A stretch of 64,000 nucleotides of DNA from Nonomuraea sp. MG754425 (GTDB lineage Bacteria > Actinomycetota > Actinomycetes > Streptosporangiales > Streptosporangiaceae). Position 1 is the first letter of the stretch, and each line of letters starts with the position of its first letter. Shown here piece after piece: positions 1-7,803 of the stretch. The notes below the pieces were generated by a model. It saw only the letters and a list, made by a program, of their open reading frames with translations, was not told where the DNA came from and made no database searches. The stretch lies in NCBI RefSeq assembly GCF_021699195.1, contig NZ_SSXE01000028.1:58113-122112 (forward strand). The letters are read 5' to 3'. A program made the position numbers and the translations under genes.

Positions 1-975
1 CCACGGCTCCCGGGCCGCCGCCGCCAGCAGCGACACGAACAGCCCCGAGCCGATCAGCCAGCGCCGGCGCACCTTCTCCCGGTGCCTGGCCCTGGACTCC
101 TCCACCGAACCGCGATAACGGTCCTTGCCCGGCCGCCACTCCCTGGTGCTCTCGTCGTCGGCGACCGACCGCGAACGCGCGAGCGGCCGGACCGGCGGCG
201 GGTACGCGGCGGGCGCGACGTCCAGCGTGGCGCAGAGCCGCTCAGCCGTGGGCCGGGCCGCGGGGTCGGTGGACAGGCACTCGCGTAACAGCGTGCCGAG
301 CCACTCGGGGACGCCTTCCAGGTCGGGCTGGTGGTGCACGACCCGGTAGGCGACCGCGGAGGCCGGGCCCTGCCCGTACGGCTGCCGCCCGGTGGCCGCG
401 TACGCCAGCGTCGCCCCGAAGGAGAACACGTCGGCCTCCATGCCCGCGGCCCGCCCTTCGAGCACCTCGGGGGCCAGGTAGCCGGGCGTGCCCACCACCG
501 CGCCCGAGGCCGTGACGGACAGCGAGTCGAGCGCGCTGGCGATGCCGAAGTCGATCACGACCGGCTCGCCCTCGGTCATCATCACGTTGGCCGGCTTGAG
601 ATCGCGGTGCACCACCCCGGCCGCGTGCATGGCCCGCAGCGCGTCGGCCAGCCCCGAGGCCAGCCGCCGCAGGCCGGTCACCGGCACGGGCACGGAGCTG
701 AGCGGACGGCCCTGCACGTACCGGGTGACCAGGTACGGCCTGCCGCCCTCCAGCGAGGCGTCGAGCACCTCCGCGACGTGCGGCCCGCCGACCATGCGCA
801 TGGTCTCCACCTCGCGCGCCAGCCGGGCCAGCGCCCCGCCGTCGGCGGCCACGTGCGGATGCAGGACCTTGACCGCGACCGTGCGCCCCTCGGCGTCGAG
901 CGCCAGGTGCACCTCGCCGAATCCGCCGGCCCCGAGCCGGGAGAGAAGCTCGTACGGGCCGAGGTGCTCGCTCAT
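1..975 (-). CDS. Ser/Thr protein kinase, 3' end cut by window edge
   Basis: Hanks-type Ser/Thr kinase; about 325 N-terminal residues are present and the rest lies beyond base 1. It starts at ATG 975 (MSEHLGPYELL). All core motifs are visible: glycine loop LGAGGFGEVHL, VAVK lysine, HRDLKPAN catalytic loop, VIDFG and GTPGYLAPE. It should therefore be an active kinase that phosphorylates Ser/Thr on unknown partners. After the catalytic domain comes an Arg/Lys-rich stretch and a hydrophobic run (RRWLIGSGLFVSLLAAAA), so it is probably membrane-anchored with the kinase in the cytoplasm. It is the last of three same-strand kinase genes and lies 36 nt after the preceding stop, so co-transcription is likely. 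No PASTA repeats are visible before the edge. Confidence 0.9.
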   Translation of the reverse strand, partial: MSEHLGPYELLSRLGAGGFGEVHLALDAEGRTVAVKVLHPHVAADGGALARLAREVETMRMVGGPHVAEVLDASLEGGRPYLVTRYVQGRPLSSVPVPVTGLRRLASGLADALRAMHAAGVVHRDLKPANVMMTEGEPVVIDFGIASALDSLSVTASGAVVGTPGYLAPEVLEGRAAGMEADVFSFGATLAYAATGRQPYGQGPASAVAYRVVHHQPDLEGVPEWLGTLLRECLSTDPAARPTAERLCATLDVAPAAYPPPVRPLARSRSVADDESTREWRPGKDRYRGSVEESRARHREKVRRRWLIGSGLFVSLLAAAAREPW

Positions 976-1011
976 ACTTCGATTTCTCCCCCGGGGAGGC
1001 GGCAGGGACAC

Positions 1012-2622
1012 TCAGGACCAGGGATTGAGCCGATCCAGCCAGCCCAGCCCCAGACCGTCGAGCAGGCTGCCGATCAACCCGGTGATCAGGCCGATCGTGC
1101 TCTGCTTCGCGTCGCTGGCCAGATCGTTGATCACCGACTCGGGCGCCCGCCACGGGGCCCACGTCGGGTCCTGTCCCAGCGCGAACATCACCGAGAACAG
1201 CGCCGCGGTGCCGACCAGCACGACCGCGACCAGCGCGGCGCCGGGGCTGCGCAGCACGCCGGTGAGCGTGCGGGTGACGGTCTTGCGGGGCGCGCCGCCG
1301 CCCGGCAGCACGAACAGCCCGGCCGCGAAGGCGCCCGCCGCGTACGCCGCCGCCTCGTTGACGCCCATCTGCCCGGCCCAGTAGAGCACGCCCCAGACGC
1401 AGATGCCGAACAGCAGTGCCAGCGGCACGTGCACCGCCGTCACGAGCGCGGACTTGACCAGCGCCCACGGCGTGCCGAGCAGGGCCAGCAGCGGGTCGGC
1501 CGCGCTGCTGCCGCGCATCTGGCGGCGCTTGACCAGGTCGCCGAACAGGTACTCGCCGATGCGCAGCACGAGCGCGAGCGCAACGGCCACCGCGCCGGCC
1601 ATGACCGGCATCATCACGGTCAGCGCCACCAGCGTGACGAGCAGCAGCAACCCGACCACCTGGCTGCCGAACAGGTACCGCTTGCGCTCCGACGGCGGGG
1701 TGTACGGCGGCGGCGTGTACGGCCGCGCCGGCGCCGGCGAGGTGGGCGCGGGCACCACCCGCCGGTCGGGCGGCGGAGGACCGGCCACGCGCTGGTCGGA
1801 GTGCGGCACCGGCCGGTCGTGCATGGGCGCGGGCACGTAGGGCGGCGGGCGCTCCTCGCGCCGCGTCGGGTTGCGCGGCTGCGGGGGCGCGGGCGGCGGC
1901 GCGGCCTGGCCGTACTCGACCGGCGGCAGCAGGTCGGAGAACGTCTCCATGGTCCGGGTGCGGTCGCCCAGCCGCTTGGTGCCGGTGGGCCCCTCGTTGA
2001 ACGTGGTCACCGACGGGTCGAGCGCCCTGGCCAGCCGCAGCAGCTCCTGGGCGCCGGGCCGGACCGACGGCTCGACCTGCAGGGCCCGGTTGAGCCAGCC
2101 GCGCAGCCAGACGGGCGCCTTGTCGAGCTGGGCCCGTCCTTCCATGATGTTGAAGCAGACCGACTCGAACGTGCCCGTGCCGAACGGCGGCGTGCCGGTC
2201 GCGGCGAAGAACACCGTCGAGGCCAGCGCGTGCACGTCGGCCGCCTGGATGGCCACCAGCGCCTGGCACAGCCCCTGGGCCAGCCCGATGACCTCGCGGG
2301 CCGCCAGCGGCCCCTCGGCCAGCACGGTGTCCTCCAGGGTGCGGCCGGGCGCGAAGCGGGTCACCACGTACGGCTGGCCGCCGACCAGCTCGGCGTCGAG
2401 CACCTCCGCCACGAACGGGCTGCGTACCCGCCGCATCGTCTCGACCTCTCGGGTGAGCCGGTCGCGCGCCTTGAGGTCGGCGGCGACATGCGGATGCAGC
2501 ACCTTGATGGCGACTTCCTGCCCCTCGCCGTCGAGGCCGAGGTGGACGACCCCCATGCCGCCCTCGCCGATCTTCCTGACCAGGCGGTACGGACCCAGGC
2601 GTTCTGGTGCTTGGATGCTCAT
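1012..2622 (-). CDS. Membrane protein with degenerate Ser/Thr kinase domain (pseudokinase)
   Basis: 536 aa. The N-terminus is a clear kinase N-lobe: LVRKIGEGGMGVVHLGL (residues 14-30), VAIK with Lys40, and the helix-C segment LTREVETMRRVRSPF. At about residue 126 the chain jumps from LCQALVAIQ straight to AADVHALASTVFF, which in the neighbouring kinases lies beyond the APE motif. About 62 residues holding HRD, DFG and the activation segment are missing in frame, so phosphotransfer is not expected. A Pro-rich linker and three or four hydrophobic segments follow, as in the upstream kinase, of which this looks like a diverged duplicate. GTG 2628 is also in frame; ATG 2622 is preferred because GGGAAGG sits at normal ribosome-binding distance. 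It begins 16 nt after the preceding stop. It may scaffold or regulate the flanking kinases, or it may be decaying. Confidence 0.85.
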   Translation of the reverse strand: MSIQAPERLGPYRLVRKIGEGGMGVVHLGLDGEGQEVAIKVLHPHVAADLKARDRLTREVETMRRVRSPFVAEVLDAELVGGQPYVVTRFAPGRTLEDTVLAEGPLAAREVIGLAQGLCQALVAIQAADVHALASTVFFAATGTPPFGTGTFESVCFNIMEGRAQLDKAPVWLRGWLNRALQVEPSVRPGAQELLRLARALDPSVTTFNEGPTGTKRLGDRTRTMETFSDLLPPVEYGQAAPPPAPPQPRNPTRREERPPPYVPAPMHDRPVPHSDQRVAGPPPPDRRVVPAPTSPAPARPYTPPPYTPPSERKRYLFGSQVVGLLLLVTLVALTVMMPVMAGAVAVALALVLRIGEYLFGDLVKRRQMRGSSAADPLLALLGTPWALVKSALVTAVHVPLALLFGICVWGVLYWAGQMGVNEAAAYAAGAFAAGLFVLPGGGAPRKTVTRTLTGVLRSPGAALVAVVLVGTAALFSVMFALGQDPTWAPWRAPESVINDLASDAKQSTIGLITGLIGSLLDGLGLGWLDRLNPWS

Positions 2623-2638
2623 CGCCACCTTCCCCGCG

Positions 2639-4600
2639 TCATCCCCCGGAATTCCCCCCTAGCTGGTCGAGCTGCTGTGTCACTGGTACGACGTTCAGCG
2701 GAGTCCATACGGCCCCCTTTGGTTCGTCCCCGAACGTGCTGAAGGCGAGGATCAGCGAGAGCGCGGCGCCCACCGCGAGCGCTCCCGCCATCACCATCGC
2801 CGCTGTTCTCGAGGGTACGAGCGATGAGAGCGTTCTGCGCATCTGTTTGCCAGGTCCTTCGACTCCGGGACCTGCGCATACCGTCCACAGCGCGATCGCC
2901 GCGCCCCAGGCCAGGGCGTTGGCGGAGGTCATCTTGGCCACCACGGTGAGCAGCAGAGTCACCGGGAGGCCGAGGATGAGCGCGTAGAGCACCAGGGCCA
3001 GCGTGATGCCCGCCGACTTGGCCAGCGCCGCCGGGTAGGCGAACACCCTGAGCACGTCGAGCGCCGCCGCCCCCGCCGGCCTGCGGCCCGCGAGCTGGGG
3101 CTGGGCCAGGTCGGCCGCGCGCAGCAGGATCGCGATCGGGATGGCCACGGCCGAGACGAACACGGGCGCGAGCACGGCCGCCACGATCATCATGACCAGC
3201 AGCATGCCGCCCGCCAGGCCGTACGCCTTGGAACGCTGCAGCACGTTGCCCGGCTGCACGCCCGGGACGTACGGCTCCCGCTTGGTCCGGATCGGGTCGG
3301 GCTGCGGCGGCGGGAACTGCTGCTGCGCCGGGATGTACGGCGGCGGCTGCGCCGGGACCGGGCCGGGCCGGCCGTAGTCGGGCACGTCGGGGCCGGCGAG
3401 CGGCCTGCCGGGGCCGGAGCCGGGCTGGGCGCTCAGCCTGCGGTAGTCGGGAGAGTCGGGGCGCACCCGCCTGGTGGGCCCGTCGATCTCGCCCTGCGGC
3501 GCGGGGGCGTTGTGGCCGGCCGGCGGGGCCTGCGGCGGGTAGGCGCTGGCCGCCTCGCGCTGGATCTGCCGCAGTTCCTCCGGCGAGACCCGGCGGGTCG
3601 GCCACGGGTCGGGCTGGTTGGGCAGCAGCGAGACGTACTGCTGCTCCTGCGGCGGCGGGGCGGGCCGCTCCTGGTCGTCGAGCAGCCGCCGGGTCGGCAC
3701 CGGCGGCGTGGAGACGTCGTACGACGGCCGCTCCGTCACCCGGGGCGGGACCGGCTCGGGACGCGGCACGGTGGGGATCTCGTCGGGCGTCGAGGAGGCC
3801 GGACGGGCCTGCCGGGGCAACATCCGGGCGGTCTGCTCGGCCAGGTCGGCCGCCGTGGGCCGCTTGCCGGGATTGCGCTGGAAGGCCGCCTTGAGCAGCG
3901 GCCGCAGCTCGGCCGGGGCGGCGCTGATGTCGGCCTTGCCCGCGGTGATGTTGTAGAAGATCATCTCCAGCGTGCCCTTGCCGAAGGGCGGCTGGCCCGT
4001 CCCCGCGAACAGCAGGGTGCCGGCCCACGCGTGGATGTCGACCTCGGGGCCGGCCTCCTGGCCCTCGATGATCTCGGGGGCGAGGTAGCCGGGCGTGCCG
4101 ATGAACATGCCGGTCTGCGTCAGCCGGGTGGCGTCGACCGCCTGGGCGATGCCGAAGTCGATCAGGACCGGCTCGCCGTCGAGGATCAGCACGTTGCCGG
4201 GCTTGAGGTCGCGGTGGATCACGCCCACGGAGTGCACGACGGCCAGCGCCGAGGCCACCCCGTGGGCGATCCTGAGCAGCGCGGGCAGGCCGAGCGGCCC
4301 GTCGTTCTTGACGATCTCGTCGAGCGGCGGACCCGGGACGTAACGCGTGACGATGTACGGACGATGACCGGTGACATCGGCGTCGATCACCTCGGCGATG
4401 TACTGGCTGCGCACCCGGCGCATGGTCTCGACCTCGCGTGAAAGCCGCCGCCTGGCGACCTCGTCACCGGCGACCTCTCCGCGCAGGACTTTGACCGCCA
4501 CCTGCCGCCCCTGAGGGTCGACAGCGAGGTGGACAACGCCCATCCCGCCTTCACCGAGCCGCCTGAGCAGCCGGTAAGGGCCTAGTCGGTCATCGTTCAT
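2639..4600 (-). CDS. Ser/Thr protein kinase with C-terminal membrane domain
   Basis: 653 aa from ATG 4600 (MNDDRLGPYRLL); another in-frame ATG lies at 4615, but the opening at 4600 matches the two sister kinases. The kinase domain is complete: LGEGGMGVVHL, VAVK, HRDLKPGN (HRD about 129-131), LIDFG (148-150), GTPGYLAPE (to 176). A long Pro/Arg/Gln-rich linker (about 250-450) leads to hydrophobic segments such as AGGMLLVMMIVAAVLAPVF and MVMAGALAVGAALSLILAF, so the protein is membrane-anchored. It heads the three-kinase run. The conserved layout (kinase, linker, multi-helix tail) is shared with the next gene, which points to local duplication. Substrates cannot be read from the sequence. Confidence 0.92.
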   Translation of the reverse strand: MNDDRLGPYRLLRRLGEGGMGVVHLAVDPQGRQVAVKVLRGEVAGDEVARRRLSREVETMRRVRSQYIAEVIDADVTGHRPYIVTRYVPGPPLDEIVKNDGPLGLPALLRIAHGVASALAVVHSVGVIHRDLKPGNVLILDGEPVLIDFGIAQAVDATRLTQTGMFIGTPGYLAPEIIEGQEAGPEVDIHAWAGTLLFAGTGQPPFGKGTLEMIFYNITAGKADISAAPAELRPLLKAAFQRNPGKRPTAADLAEQTARMLPRQARPASSTPDEIPTVPRPEPVPPRVTERPSYDVSTPPVPTRRLLDDQERPAPPPQEQQYVSLLPNQPDPWPTRRVSPEELRQIQREAASAYPPQAPPAGHNAPAPQGEIDGPTRRVRPDSPDYRRLSAQPGSGPGRPLAGPDVPDYGRPGPVPAQPPPYIPAQQQFPPPQPDPIRTKREPYVPGVQPGNVLQRSKAYGLAGGMLLVMMIVAAVLAPVFVSAVAIPIAILLRAADLAQPQLAGRRPAGAAALDVLRVFAYPAALAKSAGITLALVLYALILGLPVTLLLTVVAKMTSANALAWGAAIALWTVCAGPGVEGPGKQMRRTLSSLVPSRTAAMVMAGALAVGAALSLILAFSTFGDEPKGAVWTPLNVVPVTQQLDQLGGNSGG

Positions 4601-4732
4601 GGCATGAAGCACCATACCGGCTTAATCCCCGCCCACGAGATGAACCATGAGGCCACATTCCCACTCGTACAACGTCCAGAACGGCCTCACCGGTTTCCCA
4701 TCCAACGGTCTCGAATCGGCCTCAGTTTTCCT

Positions 4733-5245
4733 TCATCCGGTCAGCGAGAGCACCTCGGCGCCCTTCAGCCCGGCCAGCGTGGCTCCGGAGACGGCGAGCT
4801 TCGACCTGCGCACACCGCTGCCGATCACCACCCGCGCGTGCTCCGCGACGTGCGCGTCCACCAGGATCGGCCACTCCCCGGGCAGGCCGAGGGGGGTGAT
4901 GCCGCCGTACTCCATTCCGGTCAGCTCGACCGCGTCCGCCATGGGGGCGAAGCTGGCCTTGCGGGCGTCGAGGTGCTTGCGCACCACGCCGTTCACGTCG
5001 ACCCGCATCGTCGCGAGCACCATGCACGCGGCGTAACGCGTCTCGCCGCCCCGCTTGGCCGCCACGACGACGCAGTTGGCCGACTCGTCGAGAGTCACGC
5101 CGTACTGCTCGCAGAACGCCGCGGTGTCGGCCAGACCGGGGTCGATCTCGGCCACCTCGACGCCCTCCAAGTTCGCCACGGCGCCTGCCACCGGATCGGC
5201 CAGCAGGTCGATCCGGTCGGTCGCGGGCACCCAGTGCAAGGTCAT
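4733..5245 (-). CDS. YbaK/EbsC-family aminoacyl-tRNA deacylase-like protein
   Basis: 170 aa, the usual length for free-standing YbaK/ProX editing domains. These hydrolyse misacylated tRNA such as Cys-tRNA(Pro) in the cytoplasm. Recognisable segments are VTLDESANCVVVAAKRGG, a conserved lysine region VVRKHLDARKASFAP, the GGITPLGLP loop and the C-terminal VVIGSGVRRSKLAVSG. The start at ATG 5245 follows GAGGAG at good spacing. It stands alone: 117 nt separate it from the kinase promoter region and about 60 nt from the FAD oxidase stop upstream. Exact tRNA specificity is unknown. Confidence 0.85.
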   Translation of the reverse strand: MTLHWVPATDRIDLLADPVAGAVANLEGVEVAEIDPGLADTAAFCEQYGVTLDESANCVVVAAKRGGETRYAACMVLATMRVDVNGVVRKHLDARKASFAPMADAVELTGMEYGGITPLGLPGEWPILVDAHVAEHARVVIGSGVRRSKLAVSGATLAGLKGAEVLSLTG

Positions 5246-5306
5246 TCCATCTCCTCGATCGCCTCTCCCAGGAGCCTACTTGCGCTCCCGGGAACGGCGG
5301 GCGGCG

Positions 5307-6956
5307 TCACGGGGACTGCAACACTCGCTGGTGCAGTTTGGTGACGGCGTCGCGGGCGGACTCCATGGCGCCCGCCTGCCATGCGATCAGATGGGTCAGC
5401 CAGTCACCCGCGAAGTAGACCCTTCCTGCGGGGCGTTGCAGAAGAGTGAAGGACGAATCAAAGGACGGCCAGCGCATCCAGGCACCCTGGATGTGCTCCT
5501 GGCGTTCCCAGGCGATGGACGCGCTGGACAGGACGTTCTGGCGGTACTTCTCGCCGTGGATCTTCTTGCCCTGCGTGAGCGCCCGCCGCCTCCTGTCCTC
5601 CGGGGTGAGGGCGGCGTACAGCTCGGCGGCGGCGTCGGTGTTGTAGTAGCCGACGAGCAGGCCGCGCTCGGCGTGGTAGTCGTGCGACGGGTACCAGATG
5701 TGGGTGAGGTCGAGGTCGGTCTCGGTGACGCCGCCGTAGACGCGGTCCTCCAGTTCCCACCAGCGCCGGCCGTACTCCAGGCCGATCTTGCCGGCGGAGA
5801 CGGGGACGGGGGTCCTGAGGGCGGCGGTGACCTGGGCTCCGAGGTTGTGCGGGATCCGGGCCAGCAGGTGCGGCGGGAGGGTGGCGACGCAGTAGTCGGC
5901 CTTGACCGTGCCGCCGGCGTAGGAGACCTCGACGCCGTCGTCCCGGCTGGTGATCCCGGTGACCTTGGCGCCCGTCCTGATCCGGTCCGGGCCGACGGCC
6001 TGCCGGAGCTTGGCGACGATGGCGTCCATGCCGCCGACCGGCTGGAACATGGGGGTGGCCTGCTCGTGGCCGAAGTCGTTGGTGATGGCGCGGCCGGTGC
6101 CGGCGGCGAGGACCTGGTGGAGGGTGCCGGGGGCGGCGAGGGGCGTGCCCGCGCCGACGGCGGGGTAGGTGGTGAAGCCGCGCCGGGCGGAGCCCTCGTA
6201 GTCGAGCTTCGGGCCGAGGTCGCCGAAGCGCCGCAGGAACTCCAGCAGGCGTTCGCCGTCGTCCTTGGTGAGGACCCGGTCCAGGGCTCCGAGGTCGGTG
6301 GCCTTGGCCAGGAGTTCGGCGACGTAGCCGTACATGTCGGCGCGGGCGGTGCGGGCCCTGACCGTGTGGCCGTTGGTGTGGACGTAGGCGGAGGCGTTGT
6401 TGTTGACGAACGTCTCGATGGGGACGCCCAGCTCGCGGCAGTAGTCGAGGGCCACCATCCACTGGGCGATGCGGCCGGGGCCGGCGTTGAAGTAGACGCC
6501 GGGGCCGAACGTGACGTCCTGGGCGGGGCCGTTCAGCTCGGTCAGGCGGTCGCCGCCGCGCAGCGTGAGGTTCCGTCCGCCGGCCTGCCGCCGGGCTTCG
6601 AGCAGCGTGCAGTCGTAGCCGGCCTTGCCCAGCTCGTACGCGGCGGTCAGCCCCGCCACTCCCGCGCCGAGGATCACGACCTTGGCCGAGGCCCGGCCGC
6701 TCAGCGTGAAGTCGCCCTGGCGCGGGGCGGTGAACGCCTTGTCCTGCTCCGTGGGCGCCAGGCCGAGCGCGCCCATGGCGGCGTACATGGCGCCGGCCCC
6801 GCCGGCCGCCCCGATCCCGACGAGCAGCCCCCGCCGGGTCAGCCTGCCCGCCCTGCTCCCCTTCGCCGGTCCTTCGGGCTCCGCGCTTGGAGGGTCGGTG
6901 CTTTCGGGTTCCGTGCTGTCAGGTTCCGTGCTGTCGGGCTTCGTGCTGTCAGCCAT
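5307..6956 (-). CDS. Tat-exported flavin amine oxidase (L-amino acid/monoamine oxidase family)
   Basis: 549 aa. The N-terminus carries acidic Ser-Thr-Glu-Pro repeats, then a Tat signal (RLTRRGLLVGIGAAGG) with a hydrophobic stretch, so the folded, FAD-loaded enzyme is probably exported. The FAD-binding Rossmann motif VVILGAGVAGLTAAYELG and the RRQAGGRNLTLRGG loop follow; the C-terminal FAD motif GRVYFAGDWLTHLIAWQAGA marks the amine oxidase family. The reaction would be oxidative deamination of an amino acid or amine, giving the oxo product, ammonia and hydrogen peroxide. The ATG overlaps the M55 peptidase stop by 8 nt, implying translational coupling. A peptidase just upstream suggests the oxidase acts on released amino acids (inference). 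The 15-bp repeats at the 5' end make the exact N-terminal length prone to change. Confidence 0.88.
   Translation of the reverse strand: MADSTKPDSTEPDSTEPESTDPPSAEPEGPAKGSRAGRLTRRGLLVGIGAAGGAGAMYAAMGALGLAPTEQDKAFTAPRQGDFTLSGRASAKVVILGAGVAGLTAAYELGKAGYDCTLLEARRQAGGRNLTLRGGDRLTELNGPAQDVTFGPGVYFNAGPGRIAQWMVALDYCRELGVPIETFVNNNASAYVHTNGHTVRARTARADMYGYVAELLAKATDLGALDRVLTKDDGERLLEFLRRFGDLGPKLDYEGSARRGFTTYPAVGAGTPLAAPGTLHQVLAAGTGRAITNDFGHEQATPMFQPVGGMDAIVAKLRQAVGPDRIRTGAKVTGITSRDDGVEVSYAGGTVKADYCVATLPPHLLARIPHNLGAQVTAALRTPVPVSAGKIGLEYGRRWWELEDRVYGGVTETDLDLTHIWYPSHDYHAERGLLVGYYNTDAAAELYAALTPEDRRRRALTQGKKIHGEKYRQNVLSSASIAWERQEHIQGAWMRWPSFDSSFTLLQRPAGRVYFAGDWLTHLIAWQAGAMESARDAVTKLHQRVLQSP
6898..6954. repeat. 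15-bp tandem repeat in 5' end of the FAD oxidase gene
   Basis: Three full copies and one partial copy of a 15-base unit, GTGCTGTCAGGTTCC and close variants, start at 6898, 6913, 6928 and 6943. On the minus strand they encode Asp-Ser-Thr-Glu-Pro-type units just after the start codon, before the Tat signal. The unit length keeps the reading frame, so copy-number change would only lengthen or shorten the acidic leader. Confidence 0.85.
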
Positions 6957-7803
6957 AGGGGCCGCTGCCGCAGGCGACCTGGCCGGCGATGCTCGCGAAG
7001 AGGCCGAACAGGGCCATGATCTGGTTGAAGTCGCCGGTGGTGAACTCCGTGTGGCGCGGGCCGGCCGACTTCGCCCCGGGGATCAGCGACACGGCGGCGG
7101 CGATGGCGGTCGAGTTCCACTCCACCCCGAGCGTGTACGGCGCCTGCACCACGTACGGCGTGAAGTCCGTCAACCGCCCCAGCGCCCGCGTCATGGCCTC
7201 ACGGATCCGGGCCTGGGCGACGACCGGCGGCAGCAACTCGGCCGAGAACTTGTCGATCCCCTTCTTGACCGCGACGGTCTCGACGTCGCCGAGCAACTCG
7301 CGGGCCTCGTCGCCGACGGCCTCGTCACCGGTCACCAGCACCACCGGCACCCCGTGGAACCCGGCGCAGGCCGCGACCAGCCGGGTCTCGCCGCACAACT
7401 CGCCGTTGAGGTAGACGTTCTGGATCTCCTTGCCCATCCACGTGTGGTTGAGCACGCCGTGCGGGACCCCGGCGCGGGCGTGGTAGCCGACGAAGCCGGC
7501 GGCCTGGAACGACCCGTCGAGGCCGTGCGCCATGCGCTGCGCCTTGCCGGGCCCCCTGATCAGGCTCGTCCTGGGGTCGAGCAGGTCGATGCGCAGATTC
7601 TTGGTGGAGCCGTGGGCGTCGTTGACCAGCACGCCGCTCGCCCCGGCCGCGAACGCGCCCTCGACGGCCGCGTTCGCGTCGCCGGTCATGAGCTCACAGC
7701 CGCGCTCGTAGCCGCGCTTGCCGGCGTGCATCTCCTCGGGGTCGGTCAACCCCGTCACGCCCTCCATGTCGACCGACAGATAGACCTTCACGCGTTCCCC
7801 CAT
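6949..7803 (-). CDS. M55 family D-aminopeptidase (DppA-like)
   Basis: 284 aa, close to Bacillus DppA. M55 enzymes are zinc-dependent and remove D-amino acids from short peptides. The expected metal-ligand segments are present in order: VYLSVDMEGVTG, VNDAHGSTKN, FVGYHARAG and LNGELCGE. The chosen start ATG 7803 gives MGERVKVYLSVDMEG, matching the family N-terminus; longer in-frame extensions upstream belong to another gene's shadow. The start overlaps the PP-loop gene stop by 16 nt, and its stop overlaps the FAD oxidase start by 8 nt, so all three are one operon. There is no signal peptide, so it is cytoplasmic. The context suggests turnover of D-residue peptides or peptidoglycan fragments (inference). 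Confidence 0.9.
   Translation of the reverse strand: MGERVKVYLSVDMEGVTGLTDPEEMHAGKRGYERGCELMTGDANAAVEGAFAAGASGVLVNDAHGSTKNLRIDLLDPRTSLIRGPGKAQRMAHGLDGSFQAAGFVGYHARAGVPHGVLNHTWMGKEIQNVYLNGELCGETRLVAACAGFHGVPVVLVTGDEAVGDEARELLGDVETVAVKKGIDKFSAELLPPVVAQARIREAMTRALGRLTDFTPYVVQAPYTLGVEWNSTAIAAAVSLIPGAKSAGPRHTEFTTGDFNQIMALFGLFASIAGQVACGSGPYG

Noticed and set aside
242..2269. Minus-strand open frame through the pseudokinase and first kinase
   Set aside because: Arg/Ala/Pro-rich translation in another frame; the real frames carry kinase motifs.
331..2742. Long open frame on the plus strand opposite the kinase genes
   Set aside because: It is a shadow of GC-rich minus-strand genes: biased residues, no recognisable domain. 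The same applies to long frames opposite 12411-14429, 37560-40142 and 45776-47938.
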